Positions 1-11,433 of a stretch of DNA of 64,000 bases are shown here, one piece after another. Location of the stretch: positions 1,612,001 through 1,676,000 of the forward strand of contig OY723258.1 in assembly GCA_963210315.1 (NCBI GenBank). The letters run 5' to 3'. The first letter of the stretch is position 1; the number at the start of each line of letters is the position of its first letter. The translations under genes and the position numbers were made by a program. The stretch comes from Rhynchopus euleeides. Taxonomy: Eukaryota > Euglenozoa > Diplonemea > Diplonemida > Diplonemidae. Below the pieces are notes generated by a model. That model was not told the origin of the DNA and did no database searches. It was given only the letters and a program-made list of their open reading frames with translations.

Positions 1-475
1 GCGGAGCCACCTGGGGCACTCAAAGGTGGAAGCACTACCCCGGTGCCCGAACCTGGGATACATTGTGCGTGCTTTATGCTGTTCCTGTTGTGCAGTTGGT
101 GACTGGCAGGATAGCAACTGCCTCCTTCAAGATCCCTGTGGTGGAGACCTCCACGCGTGAGTGAGGTGCTGCCGATGCAAAGGGATCACCACACCTGTGT
201 ACCGTACGGTCAGACATACGTGTGATGATTCATGAGGAAAGCAAAGCCTGCGGCGCTCTGCGGCGCTTTCCCTCGGTTTGCACTGGAATACACGTGATCT
301 GACGCCTCTGCCCCTACACAAACCCACAGAAACTTCACGAATAATGACCGAATAACACATGGCCATTTATTCGCGAATAATGCCATTATTCGTATTCGAA
401 TACGAATATTATTCGAATATGTAACTCTGAAAATCGGAGATCACGAATTATTCGCGAATAGTATCTTCACTGCCC
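1..475. other. Intergenic, with AT-rich palindromic array at 345-470
   Basis: No coding signal is visible. From about 345 to 470 the sequence turns AT-rich and is built from short palindromes of the type ATTCGAATA and ATTCGCGAATA, including a run of overlapping TATTCG units at 380-420. This resembles the palindrome arrays in transposon ends elsewhere in the window, so it is probably an element terminus. Confidence 0.45.
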
Positions 476-477
476 TA

Positions 478-1622
478 GGGGGGGTCTACTGGGGGAAACA
501 TTGGCCAATTTTTGAGAAACACGTTTTTGACCCCAAAAAGGTCGTTCTGGTGCCAGAAAGTGCCCAATATACTCCGGAAACTCGTTTCCGCCCACTCCCA
601 GGGGGTGGAATGCCCCCGACGATGCCGTTTTTAGCAACCAAAATTTTTGGGACAGAACTTGTACCTGGGCTGCACACCACAGGACACATCAAGCAGAGCA
701 AACACACCTCAACCTGCCAGATGCACAGAAGAACTGTTGTCGTTGATTGTTCTGAAACATAACAGCTTCTCGGTGCCCTCCAGAGGTCAAAAGGCAAGCC
801 CCAATATGAGGTAATCGCGCCAGGAACAGTTGTGGGAGAAGTATGGTACAGTTCGTGTCCCATTTGACGCTGTTCTTGGGAGCTTACGGCAGCTGGGTCT
901 GTGTGGCACCCAGGGAGCGCGTCCTCGGGTGTGGTGCCTCACCTGTGAGCATGTGGCACAGGGACGCCATGCGAGAGTCTCTCAGATGCCTCCTCTGATG
1001 GGAGGCAGCTGACTGGAACAGGCACCTGGTACAGCAGGCACGGGGACAAGAAGTGGCCAGAAATAGCGCTCAGCAGAAGCGCAAGATTTGCCCGTCTCAG
1101 CTTCCAGCCCCAACTTCCGCTCAACGGTATTGTCGGGAAGTACTCAGGCATGGCTGCATTGTCAAATGGGAGGCTGATTGGGTGCCACAAATGACTGGAT
1201 TGAGGGAGTCGACGGAGTCTACAGTTGAGATACGTGCCAGTCTCTCAAAGGAAGAGGAAACCAGACCTGATTGCTCTCGCCGACGAGCAGGGTGTTGTGC
1301 AGGGCGCAGTTCACGTACCAGAACTACGGACGGACCTCCTGAGGGCCATCCGGCGCCGCTGGCAGTCCCTGAGGGTGATACAAAGGGCAACAGCGGAAAT
1401 AAGCAGACTGCACAAATAGCCCCAGGTACAAGTTCTGTCCCAAAAAAATTCGTTGCTAAAAAAAGCATCATCGGGGGCATTCCACCCCCTGGGAGTGGGT
1501 GGAAACGAGTTTCCGGAGCACATTGGGCACTTTCTGCCAGCAGAATCACCTTTTTAGGGTCAAAAACCCGTTTCTCAAAATTTGGCCAATGTACACGCTT
1601 TTTTAGGTGCAGTAGACCCCCC
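478..1622. mobile_element. Foldback-type DNA element, GGGGGGGTC termini, copy 1
   Basis: The left end reads TA followed by GGGGGGGTCTACTGG. The right end is its inverted match, CAGTAGACCCCCC followed by TA. The arms are long inverted repeats of about 200 bp: 478-680 pairs with 1420-1622, including the matched blocks around TTGGCCAATTTTTGAG and CAGGTACAAGTTCTGTCCC. A 19-base poly-C run follows the right TA. The terminus recurs at 34365-35511 and 44518-46041. The internal 700 bp has no intact gene, so this is probably a non-autonomous or decayed copy. Insertion at TA is inferred from the flanking dinucleotides. Confidence 0.75.
1225..1419 (+). pseudogene. Possible LINE endonuclease C-terminal remnant
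   Basis: A reading frame of about 64 codons inside the foldback element contains the motif RKRKPDLIALAD, followed by an Arg/Leu-rich tail ending in a stop. KPDL followed by a hydrophobic stretch resembles the catalytic region of restriction-like endonucleases at the C terminus of R2/CRE-type LINEs. The upstream frame is broken and no reverse transcriptase is present. The assignment rests on one short motif and is tentative; it could be a chance frame. Confidence 0.25.
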
Positions 1623-1624
1623 TA

Positions 1625-3768
1625 CCCCCCCCCCCCCCCCCCCGACGTTCACGACCCCCCAGAAAATTACCCCAGCCCCTGCCCCCCCCCCCCCCCCTGA
1701 CAGATTGTCTTGAAACCCTCGCGCAATTATGGGTGGAAGGGGCTGGGTAAAACACCCTTCTCCGCCTCGTTTCGTGCCAAAAAAACAAAGGGGGTTCTAA
1801 AAAAATCTCTCGACCCCCCCTGAACGTGAGACAGTTTCAGCCGAAGGCACCGCCTGCAATGTATGTGAATGTGAGGGACCCGGCCACATCTGTACACCTT
1901 ACCCTTTCTCTACATCAATACCACACCCCTCCCTGTCTGCGAGTCTCCTGTCTCTGCAGACTGTCTACCTTTCTCTCTCTCGTCATGCGTATCTCGACCC
2001 CCTCCTGCCTGTGTCTCTGGCGCAAGTTGTGCCGGGCCACGAGAGTAATGTCAACCCTGCGTGTGGTTGTTTGCTATAGCCTGTCTCAGGTCACGGTAAA
2101 AAAGACTGTTGGCAGCGCACGTATGGACACGCACAGGTGCGCACAAACAAAAACGGAAAAGGAGAAAGAAAGTGGGCGCTCCCGCAGAGTGGATATTGTA
2201 TTGGTATGTGGTGGTGGTGGTGGTGGTGGTGGTGGCAAGTGGTGTATCGCATGTGTCTGGTTGTGCGTTACCTACACCTCTGCAAAAAAAAAGGGGGGGG
2301 GGGGGGGGAAACACTCGTAGAAACAAAACAAGCAAGGAACCAGTGTGCGTGTTGGCCCTGCCGCTGGCGCTGCAGTGTGAGGGTTTGTACCTTTTAGGGA
2401 TGCCAGCATCTTTTGCAAAAGTGTCTAAACAACTTCAGGCAGACGCCAGTGAATGTCTAAGCCACTTCAGGGTATTGGGATTAGTCAGCGTGATGACATT
2501 GCCACCGATCAGAGTATTGCCTTCTGGTGGGAGGGGAGGGGGGGAGGGGGGTGCTGGTGGGACCGGTTTTTCACCAAGCCAGACCTTGGTCGTATTGTAC
2601 GCCACCCTTTTTGGTGGTCGAGAAACACCCGATACTGCTGCAGTGCATCCGAAACAGATGCTATGTTGTACCTTCAGGGTGCCCCACAATTCCATTTTTT
2701 TCATGTAGGATCTTCATTCGTGCGGATTGATTTCTGCGGATCTGAATACTGACCCTTTGCGTGTCCCCGTTCTGCTCGAATCGGAGAAAAATACAGTATG
2801 ACGATACTCTCGATCTGAGTCTTTCCATAGTTCCCGTCCTAGCTTCAATAACTCGCCCCGTGTCCGTTGGAAAGGGAAACACAGTTTTGGAACAAAGAAT
2901 GGTTGGCAATTTGTGCGTGCGCTGCCCAGGTTTTTCTTTGGGTATCCTCGCGGGTTATTACCCATTTTACCGGGGCTTGTTGTGTGTGCCGTGGCCACGT
3001 TTTGAGTGGTCATAGACCCTGCGCGGGTCATAGACCACTTGCAGGCGTGCCTGGTGATCAATTTTTGAGCGCGTAAAGTAAATCTGTGCGGAACAGAGCC
3101 CATATTTGGGACCACACCGTCCAAAGAAGTAATGAACAGTGTGCCACCGCCCCTCCCGGGCACACAGGTATACAGGTGGACGACGGAGAAAGACGAGGTG
3201 GCCAGTTGATCTGCAGGGAATTCACCCCCGAACAGACTGCAGGCCACCAACGGCAGCGGATGCCGCAACACTTGCTGGTGCGAAACCGGGCTGCTTTCAG
3301 TTGTGTGACGGACGGAACCCACCCCACTCCCCCCCTCACCCCCTCCCCGGCAGCACACCACATCCACACGTGATGGCTTTTTGTCGGGGTGAAGAAACAC
3401 ACGGATCACACTCTGCTCTTCATGTGATCGCCATGTTGCACACACATCCTTCCTCCAGTGTACACACCCCGCTCACAAGGCCGGTGTCAGGCAGGCCAAA
3501 GCGGGGACCTTGGGCACTTTACTCGAGGTTATACTTTGTGTGGCTCCTAGACACCCGAGTTGGCTGCAAGTGTCTGATCTGAGGGCCGCACCTGATTCTT
3601 TAGGAAGGGTGAGGGAGGAGCGAGGCTGGAGGCGTGCGTGTGGTGGTGCAGTTGAGCGCGGTTGTTTGCTGGTGCAGCGCAGACAGACTGCATGCATTAA
3701 GGCACGCCCTGTTCTGTGACAGCGGTTCGGAGTGCCTGTGACGTCCAGTCCTGTGGACGCGGTGATAG
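1625..3768. other. Intergenic DNA, no gene recognised
   Basis: This stretch holds poly-C runs at 1625-1643 and about 1682-1698, a GTG microsatellite around 2211-2235, a poly-G tract near 2290-2308 and generic GC-rich sequence. Open frames here are short and low-complexity. A 55-bp block at 2104-2156 (CTGTTGGCAGCG followed by GCGCACAAACAAA) recurs near 52690, 53150 and 63670. The first exon or exons of the MYND-finger gene must lie somewhere here, but I could not place them. Confidence 0.5.
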
Positions 3769-4998
3769 GTGTGCAACCTGGAGTGTCGCATCTGCGGGGG
3801 CTACTTGAAGAGCCTTGATTGGCTCGAATGTGCTTACTGCGGCGCAAGCCACCTCAGCCTGCAGCTGTGTGTGTGCCAGAATGCCATGTACTGCGATACA
3901 GAGTATGTCCGCCTTTGTGCCTCAAGCCCTTCAACATTTCGTCCTGGGTTCGGTGACCATGTTACACCTGCCCGCATGCTTGGCTCGCAAGCGATAATTG
4001 TTGTGTGTGCGCCGCCGCCCACCACCCCTGTTGGCGGGTGCGCTCCATCAGAACCCCGCCGAGCAGGCAAGTTTGCCTGCTTCCCCCCCTTGGGGTGGCA
4101 GGTTTTTGGGTTTTTCCAGTTACGATCGATGAAGTAACGAAGGAAATCTCGACTGAATCTTTTGGATTAGCACCTTCATGCCACTTCACAGGGCCTCAAC
4201 ACACAAGTGTGCGGTCAACAAAAAGTAGTCCGAAACTGTTCTTCCACAATTTTCTGGGCAGGGTGTCTACAATAAAGCGAAAAGAGTACGATTTAACACT
4301 GCTTTCTTTTGAGCGAGAACACATTCCCCACCACCTCCACTACCAACAGATGCCAGCGCGATCACTGGGCATTCCACCAGGTGTACCATGAGGACCACGG
4401 GTGGGACCACAGGAAGTATCCAAGGCGGGATGACGTCTTCCGCCTCGGGAAGTACGCTGATGAAGACGACGAGGATGACGATGACGAGGACGATGATGAC
4501 GACGAGGATGAAGATGAGGACGATGATGCTGGCCACAGGTTTGCACTGGAGACAGGCTTTGCCCCTGGCCTCCAGGCTACCCTCGCCCCCGCCCAGCACC
4601 AGCAAGGCTTTGCAGGGACATGCAAGAGAGCACGCTCAGCGCCGCCCGCTGCATCGCCCCTGCGACGGGAGGCGCACCTTGGGCGTGTTGTGAAGAGCTA
4701 CCCTCCGACGGCCGCACCGCCTCGGGTGGGCTTGGGGCTGGTCGCACAGCAGCAGAGCGTAACACCTTGCCTCAGCACGTCGACCGCGTCCGTTCCGTCT
4801 GCGCGCAGTACCCCTCCGAAGCGCAGGCGGATGGGCGAAGCCCCCGTGCCCACCCAGACCCCCCAGCCCGCCCAGCAGCTGTCTGATGCATCGCTTAGCT
4901 CCACGTCGTCAGCAGGGACCGGTGTCCTGTCGCCGCCGCACACACCCCCGCCCCCAGGCCCGGCGCTCCCGGGCGGAGGGCGCGGTGGGGCTGCGTGA
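3769..4998 (+). CDS. MYND zinc-finger protein with acidic tract (5' end missing)
   Basis: Two exons are supported. Exon a (about 3769-3902) encodes CRICGG, an ECAYCG pair, CVC and MYC. Exon b (4350-4998) continues with CQRDHWAFHQVYH. Joined across intron 3903-4349 (GTATGT to ACAG; phase GA|A), they give MYCDTE-CQRDHW-AFH, the classic MYND pattern C-x2-C...C-x2-C...YC...CQ..HW..H. MYND fingers bind proline-rich partner peptides, usually in transcriptional or chromatin regulators; any such role here is inference. After the finger come about 30 Asp/Glu residues (4459-4527), then a Ser/Pro/Thr-rich tail with a KRRR basic patch. An in-frame stop precedes 3769 and no ATG is available, so the start is in an unfound upstream exon, perhaps behind the AG at 3768. 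The intron carries a dispersed repeat (4120-4294). Confidence 0.75.
4120..4294 (+). repeat. Dispersed GTACGATTT-ended repeat, copy 1 (intronic)
   Basis: This block of about 175 bp begins near GAAGTAACGAAGGAAATC and ends AAGAGTACGATTT. It is clearly related to blocks at 10365-10487, 13679-13888 and 47855-48038; all share AACAAAAAGT, CAGGGTGTCTA and AAAGCGAAA. Better-preserved copies have inverted ends, GAAATCGTACGA and GTACGATTTTC, suggesting a MITE. This copy sits inside the MYND-gene intron. Confidence 0.65.
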
Positions 4999-5287
4999 TG
5001 TCGGGAAGCCCCCTTATTGCCCCCGTGGGTGTTGTTCGTCTGTCGGGCTCTGGCCCCTTCCAAAGAGACGGGGAACACGGGGTGCGTGTGCGTGTGAGGG
5101 ATGTGGGGTGGGCTGTTTCGCTCACAACCGTCCCTCACCCCTCATACCCGCCCCCTCCGCCGTATTTTTTTTGGGCCCCAAGTTCTTCTTGCTTTCTGCT
5201 GGTTGCCAGATCTTGCCCCCCGCCTTGGCATGCTATCCAGAGGGGCGGGTGTGTGTGTGTGTGCCTGTGGATGTGTGTTAAACAATT
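4999..5287. other. 3' flank of MYND gene
   Basis: GC-rich flank with a TG microsatellite near 5250-5263. Nothing else is recognised. Confidence 0.4.
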
Positions 5288-5408
5288 GGGCCTTCGCTCT
5301 GTGCCACAGCGTCAAAGGCGTGTTGAGCTGTGTCGCTTCACAACCGAATTCTGTGAGGCGCACACGTACACGGCCCGCTTTTTTTTCTCACTTTTCTGAG
5401 CGAAGGCC
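5288..5408. repeat. Short MITE, GGCCTTCGCT termini, copy 1
   Basis: The left end GGGCCTTCGCTCTGTG is matched in inverted orientation by GAGCGAAGGCC at the right end, giving a 121-bp element. Related terminal pairs occur at 9731-9840, 9964-10054, 10300-10500, 18563-18671 and 33528-33612. Confidence 0.55.
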
Positions 5409-8400
5409 TCCTCAATGTGTTGTGGGGACCGCAGTGAAAGCAGTGTGTTCTGTGCGTTCTGCACACCGACAAGCAAAACGATTCTCGTGTCGTGTCTGTG
5501 TTTCCAGTAGGCTGTTTGTCAAACAGCCTGTGATTTTTTTTTGCGTTTTGTTTGTTTTTAGTGTCCCCCGTCTCAATACACACCGTACTCCAACGTGGTC
5601 ACTGCGCACACGTTGCCTGAGTTAAAATGTCAGTGCTTCGAGGATGTCCAATTGGCAAGGGTTGCCAAAGGTTGGGTGGGCTCCCTGCCAAAGCCCGTTC
5701 GAAGCCTCTGAAAACCCGTGCCTCGTAGGTTGGACAAGCCCCGTTCTTATTTCCCCCCAGATTGTGCAGGGGGGGTGTCAGTGTGTGAAGCATGCTGGGT
5801 GTTCTTGATACCCGCCATGCTCTTTTGTTTGATTGTTTGCTCGTGTCAAAAAAAGCAGATCTCATGATGTCGGAGCAACAGCGGGTCGGTGAGGTTGGCA
5901 GCCTTCAGTGATGTCGCCGCATGATCCAAACGAGACGCCAGGAACCCCCAGGAGAGGTGGTCATCTGCGGCACGTCGTCAATACATCAAACAAAGATTGT
6001 TGTACGATTGAATCCATAGATACCAGTTTTCATATCGGTTCATGTGGCCTGCATACCGCCTAGAAGCAGCAGTGTGCTCAAATGAAAATATAAAGTAGTC
6101 AAATGGTTTGTAACAGACTCCGCATTTCCGGAGAAAAAAATGGCCAAAACAATCTGAAAGTGCAGGACTCGGTACTTGCAGCTCAGAGATCGTGAATTAC
6201 GGATTCCGCTCTTTTCCCTAATTTTGGGTGAATACCTCCCTGCCCGCCTATCCGGTTGGCTGGGGAGTGTCAGTCCACGGCGTTGCCGTTCGGAATAGCG
6301 GATTCTAAAATAAACACGCCACGCACCCGAAATATCTCGTGCCGGGGGTGCGTGGTACAGTGCAGTGCCCCCCTGTAGCGCTCCGCGTAGGTCAGGGGGG
6401 TGGATGGATGCTGGTGGTGGGGTGGGGGGTGGGGCAGGTCGACATCGAACGAACGAACCGAAGAGAACATACCAAGGGGGGGGGGGTGCCCGATGCGATA
6501 AACCATGACCTTTCTCAGCTTTTTTTTTGCAACGCGCGCTGTCCCCCATTGGGGATAAGGGCGGCGATTTGACGTGCCATCCGTTTGCATACACCTGTGT
6601 TCCCCCAAACCAAAGGTTCTACGTTCCCTCTGGAGTGGTGTGTCTGTTCGGGGCGGCTCGCTGCATTGGCTATGGCAATGACGTGGCGGCGCACCTGCTC
6701 CCAACGGAGGCGGCTGTGCAGGGAAATTCATCTCCCGCCTTGCTGATTACCAAGTGTGGGCGTGTCCAGGAAATTTCATGTGGATTCAGAGACATGGTTC
6801 GAACCACTGGGACACGACGCATGCCATGCCACTGGGGTGGAGGTAGAGGTATTATCGTTTGAACCCGTTGCCATATTGCACTCGTTGGCTGTAGAGTTGG
6901 GGCGCCGTTCGGGTTTGATTCTCGCAGGGCGGTGGGTCGGGGGGTGGTGCTGAGGTAATCTGGCAGGAGCTACAAACGGCCATCCCTTTTCTGCAAACGG
7001 GGTGTTGTGCGTGCCTTGGGTTGATTCGTGTAGTTCGCCCATTCTTTTTTGTGTTGAAACTCTATTGTAGTCTATGCCTGTCCGATGTATCGTGTGTTTT
7101 CGTAGATTACGCACAAAGAACGAGACCATGAGATATAAGTTTGATGATAATGAATGAATTCTTGGGGGGCGGGGGGGCTGGGTGAGTGTGTCGAGGTGTG
7201 GGGGGGGTTCGGCCCCCCCTCAAAAAAAATGTCGAACAGATGCCATTTGCAGCAAAAATTGCCCTATGGCTCAACAACCCCACCCAAAACTGGCCGGGAA
7301 ATCATCGGGTGCCCTCTGACACCCCGTTCTGCGTATTTTTTACGCTGCCAATCGCACGGGTCCCCGATGGGGCAGGAATCAGATCGAGATTCAATGGAAC
7401 CACGTTGTATTTTCAGATCCGTGCAAAAAGGCAAACACATGCAAAAAAAAATGCGAGATGTGACTGACAATGACTGGCCATCTTGTGCCGCGCTGTCGGT
7501 CCTTCGACCGGGGTGGTGGGTGGGTGGACTGCCAACCGAGAAAAAAAATGGCATCTCTTCGTCAAAAATATAACTAATCCATTGTGCCTTACCCTTCTGT
7601 CTAAAAAAAAACGAAAAAAAATCAAACGCCAAATGCATGCGGCAAAAAGGTGGTCAGGAAAAAAATGTGGTGGTATGGCACATCAAGTGTCCGACACCTA
7701 CACAGCTTTGACTTGCATGCCTTCCACTTCCATCGCAGTGTTGGGCTGCAAGTACAAAAACTATGCTGCAGTGCCGCAGAGCTGGCAACTACTGTGTTGT
7801 TGAACGGACTTGTGGCCTATTAGAGATCATCACTATTTGCTGCAACCTGCTTCAGGCTTGGAAAAAAACTGTTGTCAGTTTTACGGATGCCCACACATGC
7901 GCACAACCAATTTTATGGTCGCTTGTCAAAGAAAATCCAGCGCGACATGTGTTGCGCGTTGCGCACTGCACACCCTCTCTTTATTACTGCCCCACAATTG
8001 CAACACGCCATTCCCACCCCTTCATGACCCCTTCATCATGTGAAGAAGGCGCTGTTCAGGACACGTGGGAACTCTTCCCAAGTCTGTCCCACACACACCG
8101 CTTCCTTCATGTACCACAGCCCTCCCAAAATTCCCCGTGCGGCCATAGCCTTGCTGGGCTCAATGGTTGCGCAAACATGTCCCGATGATATTCCCGTTCC
8201 CTCACTGTTGGCAGGTGCATGCGTTTGTGGTGTTGGCTTACCCACAACAGTATTGCTTTTCAAAAAGCAGAGTAAGTCAAGTGGAGTGTGTGTTGCGCGC
8301 AGTGTATTTGAGACGGGGTTGCTTGGAGCTGTGTTTCTTTGTCTTGTACGGATGGTGTCTGCTGTGCTGTTGAGTGCACCGACTACTACCACGCACACTT

Positions 8401-9730
8401 TTAGTGTGAAAACCACGCTGTTCTGGACGAGGAAGCTTCAACCGCAAAGACACAAATCAGCTGCCCGTCACAGTTGCCGCCTGTACACAGACAAACCCTA
8501 ACTTCTAGAAAGGAAGCCCCTCTGTTTGTTGGATAAGGCCATTATTTTCGTGCTTTGTCGCCTGAAGCGGGGGCAGGTTGTGCGGTGTTCCGACGCCAAT
8601 GTATTTTAACTTTTCATCACACCAGCTTGTTTCGTGCACGAAGGAAGTGCGTGAGGCGCCCAACTTCAGCCTGAAGGATGGAGGATATCTCGCAGAATGC
8701 ACATCATGACATCGGGTTGGAGAGGGGGCAGGTATCCGGCACACGGCGTCCTGAACCCCAACCAGGTGCAAAACCCCAGCCGCTGTGAGCGCCCGTTCTC
8801 TCTCTCCTAATGCATAACAGCGTGCCGCTGGCAACACCCCTGGAGCTCCAACAGGGACCCGCTTTCTCGTTGTAGTTTCGGCCTTCCAACACGACCCCCT
8901 CAGGCCTCTTCACTACCACCAGGATTAAGGGCCACCGAGCCTCGGGCCAATGAATGGAGTGCACCTCCCCCCCGTCTCCCTGCCGCTCTCCTGGGGGGGA
9001 AGGCCAAATTAGCGGCGTTGCCCCGAGCGGTGCTGTCGGGCTTCTCTCTCTATCTCCCCCTCTCTCTCTCTTGCATCCGTGGTATGCCTGTATTGGAAAC
9101 CAGTTGCCTTGCCCGTCTCTTTGTACACATCTTCGCTTGGCGGGCTCGGCATGGGCCAATTCAGGCAGCGCATGATCGTAACTATCTTACACATCTTGTG
9201 TGATGCGTGTTGAAAGCAGCGCACCGATGATTTTTTTTAGTGTTTTTTTGAAAGCAGTGAACGGATGCAAAAACGGCTTGCGTGTTGTGCAGTCGGACGA
9301 TACCCCACCCCCGTGCGGGGCGACTGTTTCTGCATCCGTCCCACCACCCCCCCACCCCACCCCACCTGGGGTACCGACAGTGCCACGGCACTACTTGCCC
9401 TATCCGGGTATCGAGTGCTACCTCACCGCCTCCCCCACCCCCGGGTGGGCGGCGCGGTGCCTTTGCGGCGTGTTTTTTTGCATCTACCCCATGTGCGGGC
9501 ACTTCCCTAGCTTTTAGAGCGGGTGATCCCTTTTTCCGGATGGCCCAATTTGCCTGTAGGAAACGTGTGCGGAGAGTTTCTATAGAACTGTTCGAGGTGG
9601 CCGCTGCTGGAACCCCCATCTCTGTGATGTGTTTCCTCCGGTGTCGCCTCCATGCATGGTGTGTGCAGACTATACCAAAAAGGTCAAGAGGTCGAGGTGT
9701 GTGCCAGACAGACAGTAGAAATCATCTTCA
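5409..9730. other. Long intergenic stretch, no gene recognised
   Basis: I see no conserved protein in any frame over about 4.3 kb. It contains T-rich and A-rich runs, pyrimidine-rich stretches (for example 9040-9080), poly-G near 6477-6487 and several GC-rich segments with short non-descript open frames. It could hide small exons or non-coding RNA that cannot be recognised by eye. Confidence 0.4.
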
Positions 9731-9840
9731 GGGGGCCTTCGCTCAGAATTGCAGAAACACGAGAAATCAACCGCTTGACTAAACTGGTTGTAACGTGGCA
9801 CAGCTGTTGACACACAGTGGCACAGGGTGAAGGCCTCCCC
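9731..9840. repeat. Short MITE, GGCCTTCGCT termini, copy 2
   Basis: The left end GGGGGCCTTCGCTCAG and the right end GTGAAGGCCTCCCC form imperfect inverted termini. It belongs with the 5288-5408 family. Confidence 0.45.
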
Positions 9841-9963
9841 AGAGTTCGCTCGGCGCGACCAAAACTCAACAAAAAGAATAGCGTGTGTGCTGGCCACGTT
9901 TTGAGTGGGTAGTGCCTGAGAAGATCTTGACCCTTTCCCTCCAGGATGGGATCTTCACTGAGT

Positions 9964-10054
9964 GGCGCCTTCGCTCTGTGCCGAACTGTGTGTCAGTTTT
10001 TCGCCTCTTTTGTGAGGCGATTCGCGTTTACTGCTCTACGGAGCGAAGGCCCCC
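9964..10054. repeat. Short MITE, GGCCTTCGCT termini, copy 3
   Basis: The left end GGCGCCTTCGCTCTGTG and the right end GGAGCGAAGGCCCCC face each other across 91 bp. The left end is nearly identical to copy 1. Confidence 0.5.
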
Positions 10055-10171
10055 AAGAAGTATTTGCAGAAGAACCCGAAGCCGAGCCTCTCGCAGGGGG
10101 GCACCAGGCGGGTCCAGCACCACCTTCGTTAAAAGTGCTGGCAAGCCATGATGCGAGGCAGGGAGGGGTGT

Positions 10172-10202
10172 TGTGTAGAGAGAGAGAGAGAGCGAGAGAG
10201 GC
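10172..10202. repeat. GA microsatellite
   Basis: An imperfect (GA)n run. A second (GA)n run lies at 10566-10590. Confidence 0.7.
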
Positions 10203-10299
10203 ATGTGGCGGTGCCACTATAACCGCGGAGCAGCTGCCGCCCCTCAGCAGCAGAACAGCAGGAGGAGCCCAACTGCTTCGATATTTTCCCCCTCGGTAC

Positions 10300-10500
10300 G
10301 GCCTTCGCTCGCCCTGTGTCAGTATTGTGGCGGTGTGGCTTTCTGTGAGGGCACCACAATTTTCGCAGGGCCTCAACACAGCCTTTAGACAGACACAAGT
10401 GTGCGGTCAACAAAAAGTTGTCCGGAACTGTTCTCCCACAGTTTGCTGGGCAGGGTGTCTACAACAAAGCGAAAAGGCGTACGATTCAGAGCGAAGGCCC
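10300..10500. repeat. Short MITE, GGCCTTCGCT termini, copy 4 (composite)
   Basis: Outer ends GGCCTTCGCTCG and GAGCGAAGGCCC enclose a partial copy (about 10365-10487) of the GTACGATTT-ended repeat family. Either one family is inserted in the other or the two share internal sequence. Confidence 0.5.
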
Positions 10501-10947
10501 TTCCGACCCCACCCACCCCCCCACACCCCCTCAAAAAATAACTGGCGGCTCAGGATGCGACACACAGAGAGAGAGAGAGAGAGAGAGAGTCCAACCTCAG
10601 CTCTCCCACGACTCTGGCATTGTGGCATTGCCACGACAAGACCAACGTGCCAGCTCCCCCGGCCGGAGCTTGCGTGTGTGTGGGAACAAAGGGAATGAGC
10701 AGCACCGCCACCCCCACCCCCTCCCCTCCCCCATCCCCCCACCCCTCCTCGGCCAAATACCTCTACTTTCTGCGGCTTGCGAGGCGTGCTCTGCCTGACT
10801 GTTGGACCCGAAGCCGGATATGTTTCGGTGTGCGGACAGCCTCACCCAGGGGCTTTGGACTTTGAACTTTGAAGACCGGTTGGGGCAGGGGGGGGCACAC
10901 ACGGCATCCTGCCCAACCAGGCACGCGGCAGGGCACAGGCAGGAGCG

Positions 10948-11433
10948 ATGGCGATGCGCTTGGTGCTGCAAGGTGTGGAGCGTGCGAGCCTCCTTGTGGA
11001 CAACGTCGACAAGTGGGTGGAGATCCAAAGGGGGCTTATCGTGCACGTCTGCTTCCTGAAGGATGCGAGTGAGGAGGTTGCGCTGAAGGGCGCGGCAGAT
11101 GTGCTGCAGGCAAAAATATTCCCCTCCGTCGACGGGGAGTGCAACCGTGGTCGCGCGGCGCGGGCGCTGGATGAGAACTGGGACATCCTGATCGTGCCAC
11201 AGGCAACCCTTGCAGGCAAGATCAAAGGCAAGCAGGCGCAGTACCACTCTCAGTACGACAAGGAGAAGGGCGCTGCCATGTACGAATTTTTCTGCAACAC
11301 AGTCCGTGATATGGTTGCAAAGCACGATCGTAGCGATGCGCCAGCACCCAGCGTGCAGTGCGGGACCTATGGGAACCGGCAAGGTCTGAAGTTGGAGTCA
11401 CTGGGGCCATTCACCCACGTGTTGGAGTATTAG
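10948..11433 (+). CDS. DTD2: ATD/DTD2-type D-aminoacyl-tRNA deacylase
   Basis: This is a complete single-exon protein of 161 aa. It aligns over its whole length with the DTD fold and specifically with the ATD (DTD2) branch. Residues 84-88 are PQATL, where canonical DTD has SQFTL, followed by a KGKQAQYH stretch. Residues 139-145 are GTYGNRQ, and 153-157 are GPFTH near the C-terminal LEY. These are the ATD hallmarks; ATD removes wrongly attached amino acids, notably L-Ala on tRNA-Thr, in trans. The N terminus (MAMRLVLQGVERASLLVD) aligns with the family start, and the ATG follows AG-rich acceptor-like sequence (GGCAG at 10933-10942). ATD is described mainly from animals and choanoflagellates, so a euglenozoan copy is unusual. 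The ATD call is strong; activity is inferred. Confidence 0.9.
   Translation: MAMRLVLQGVERASLLVDNVDKWVEIQRGLIVHVCFLKDASEEVALKGAADVLQAKIFPSVDGECNRGRAARALDENWDILIVPQATLAGKIKGKQAQYHSQYDKEKGAAMYEFFCNTVRDMVAKHDRSDAPAPSVQCGTYGNRQGLKLESLGPFTHVLEY

Noticed and set aside
8040-8501. 153-codon open frame in the long intergenic region
   Set aside because: Has a hydrophobic stretch but no motif, no convincing acceptor, and composition like the surrounding non-coding DNA.
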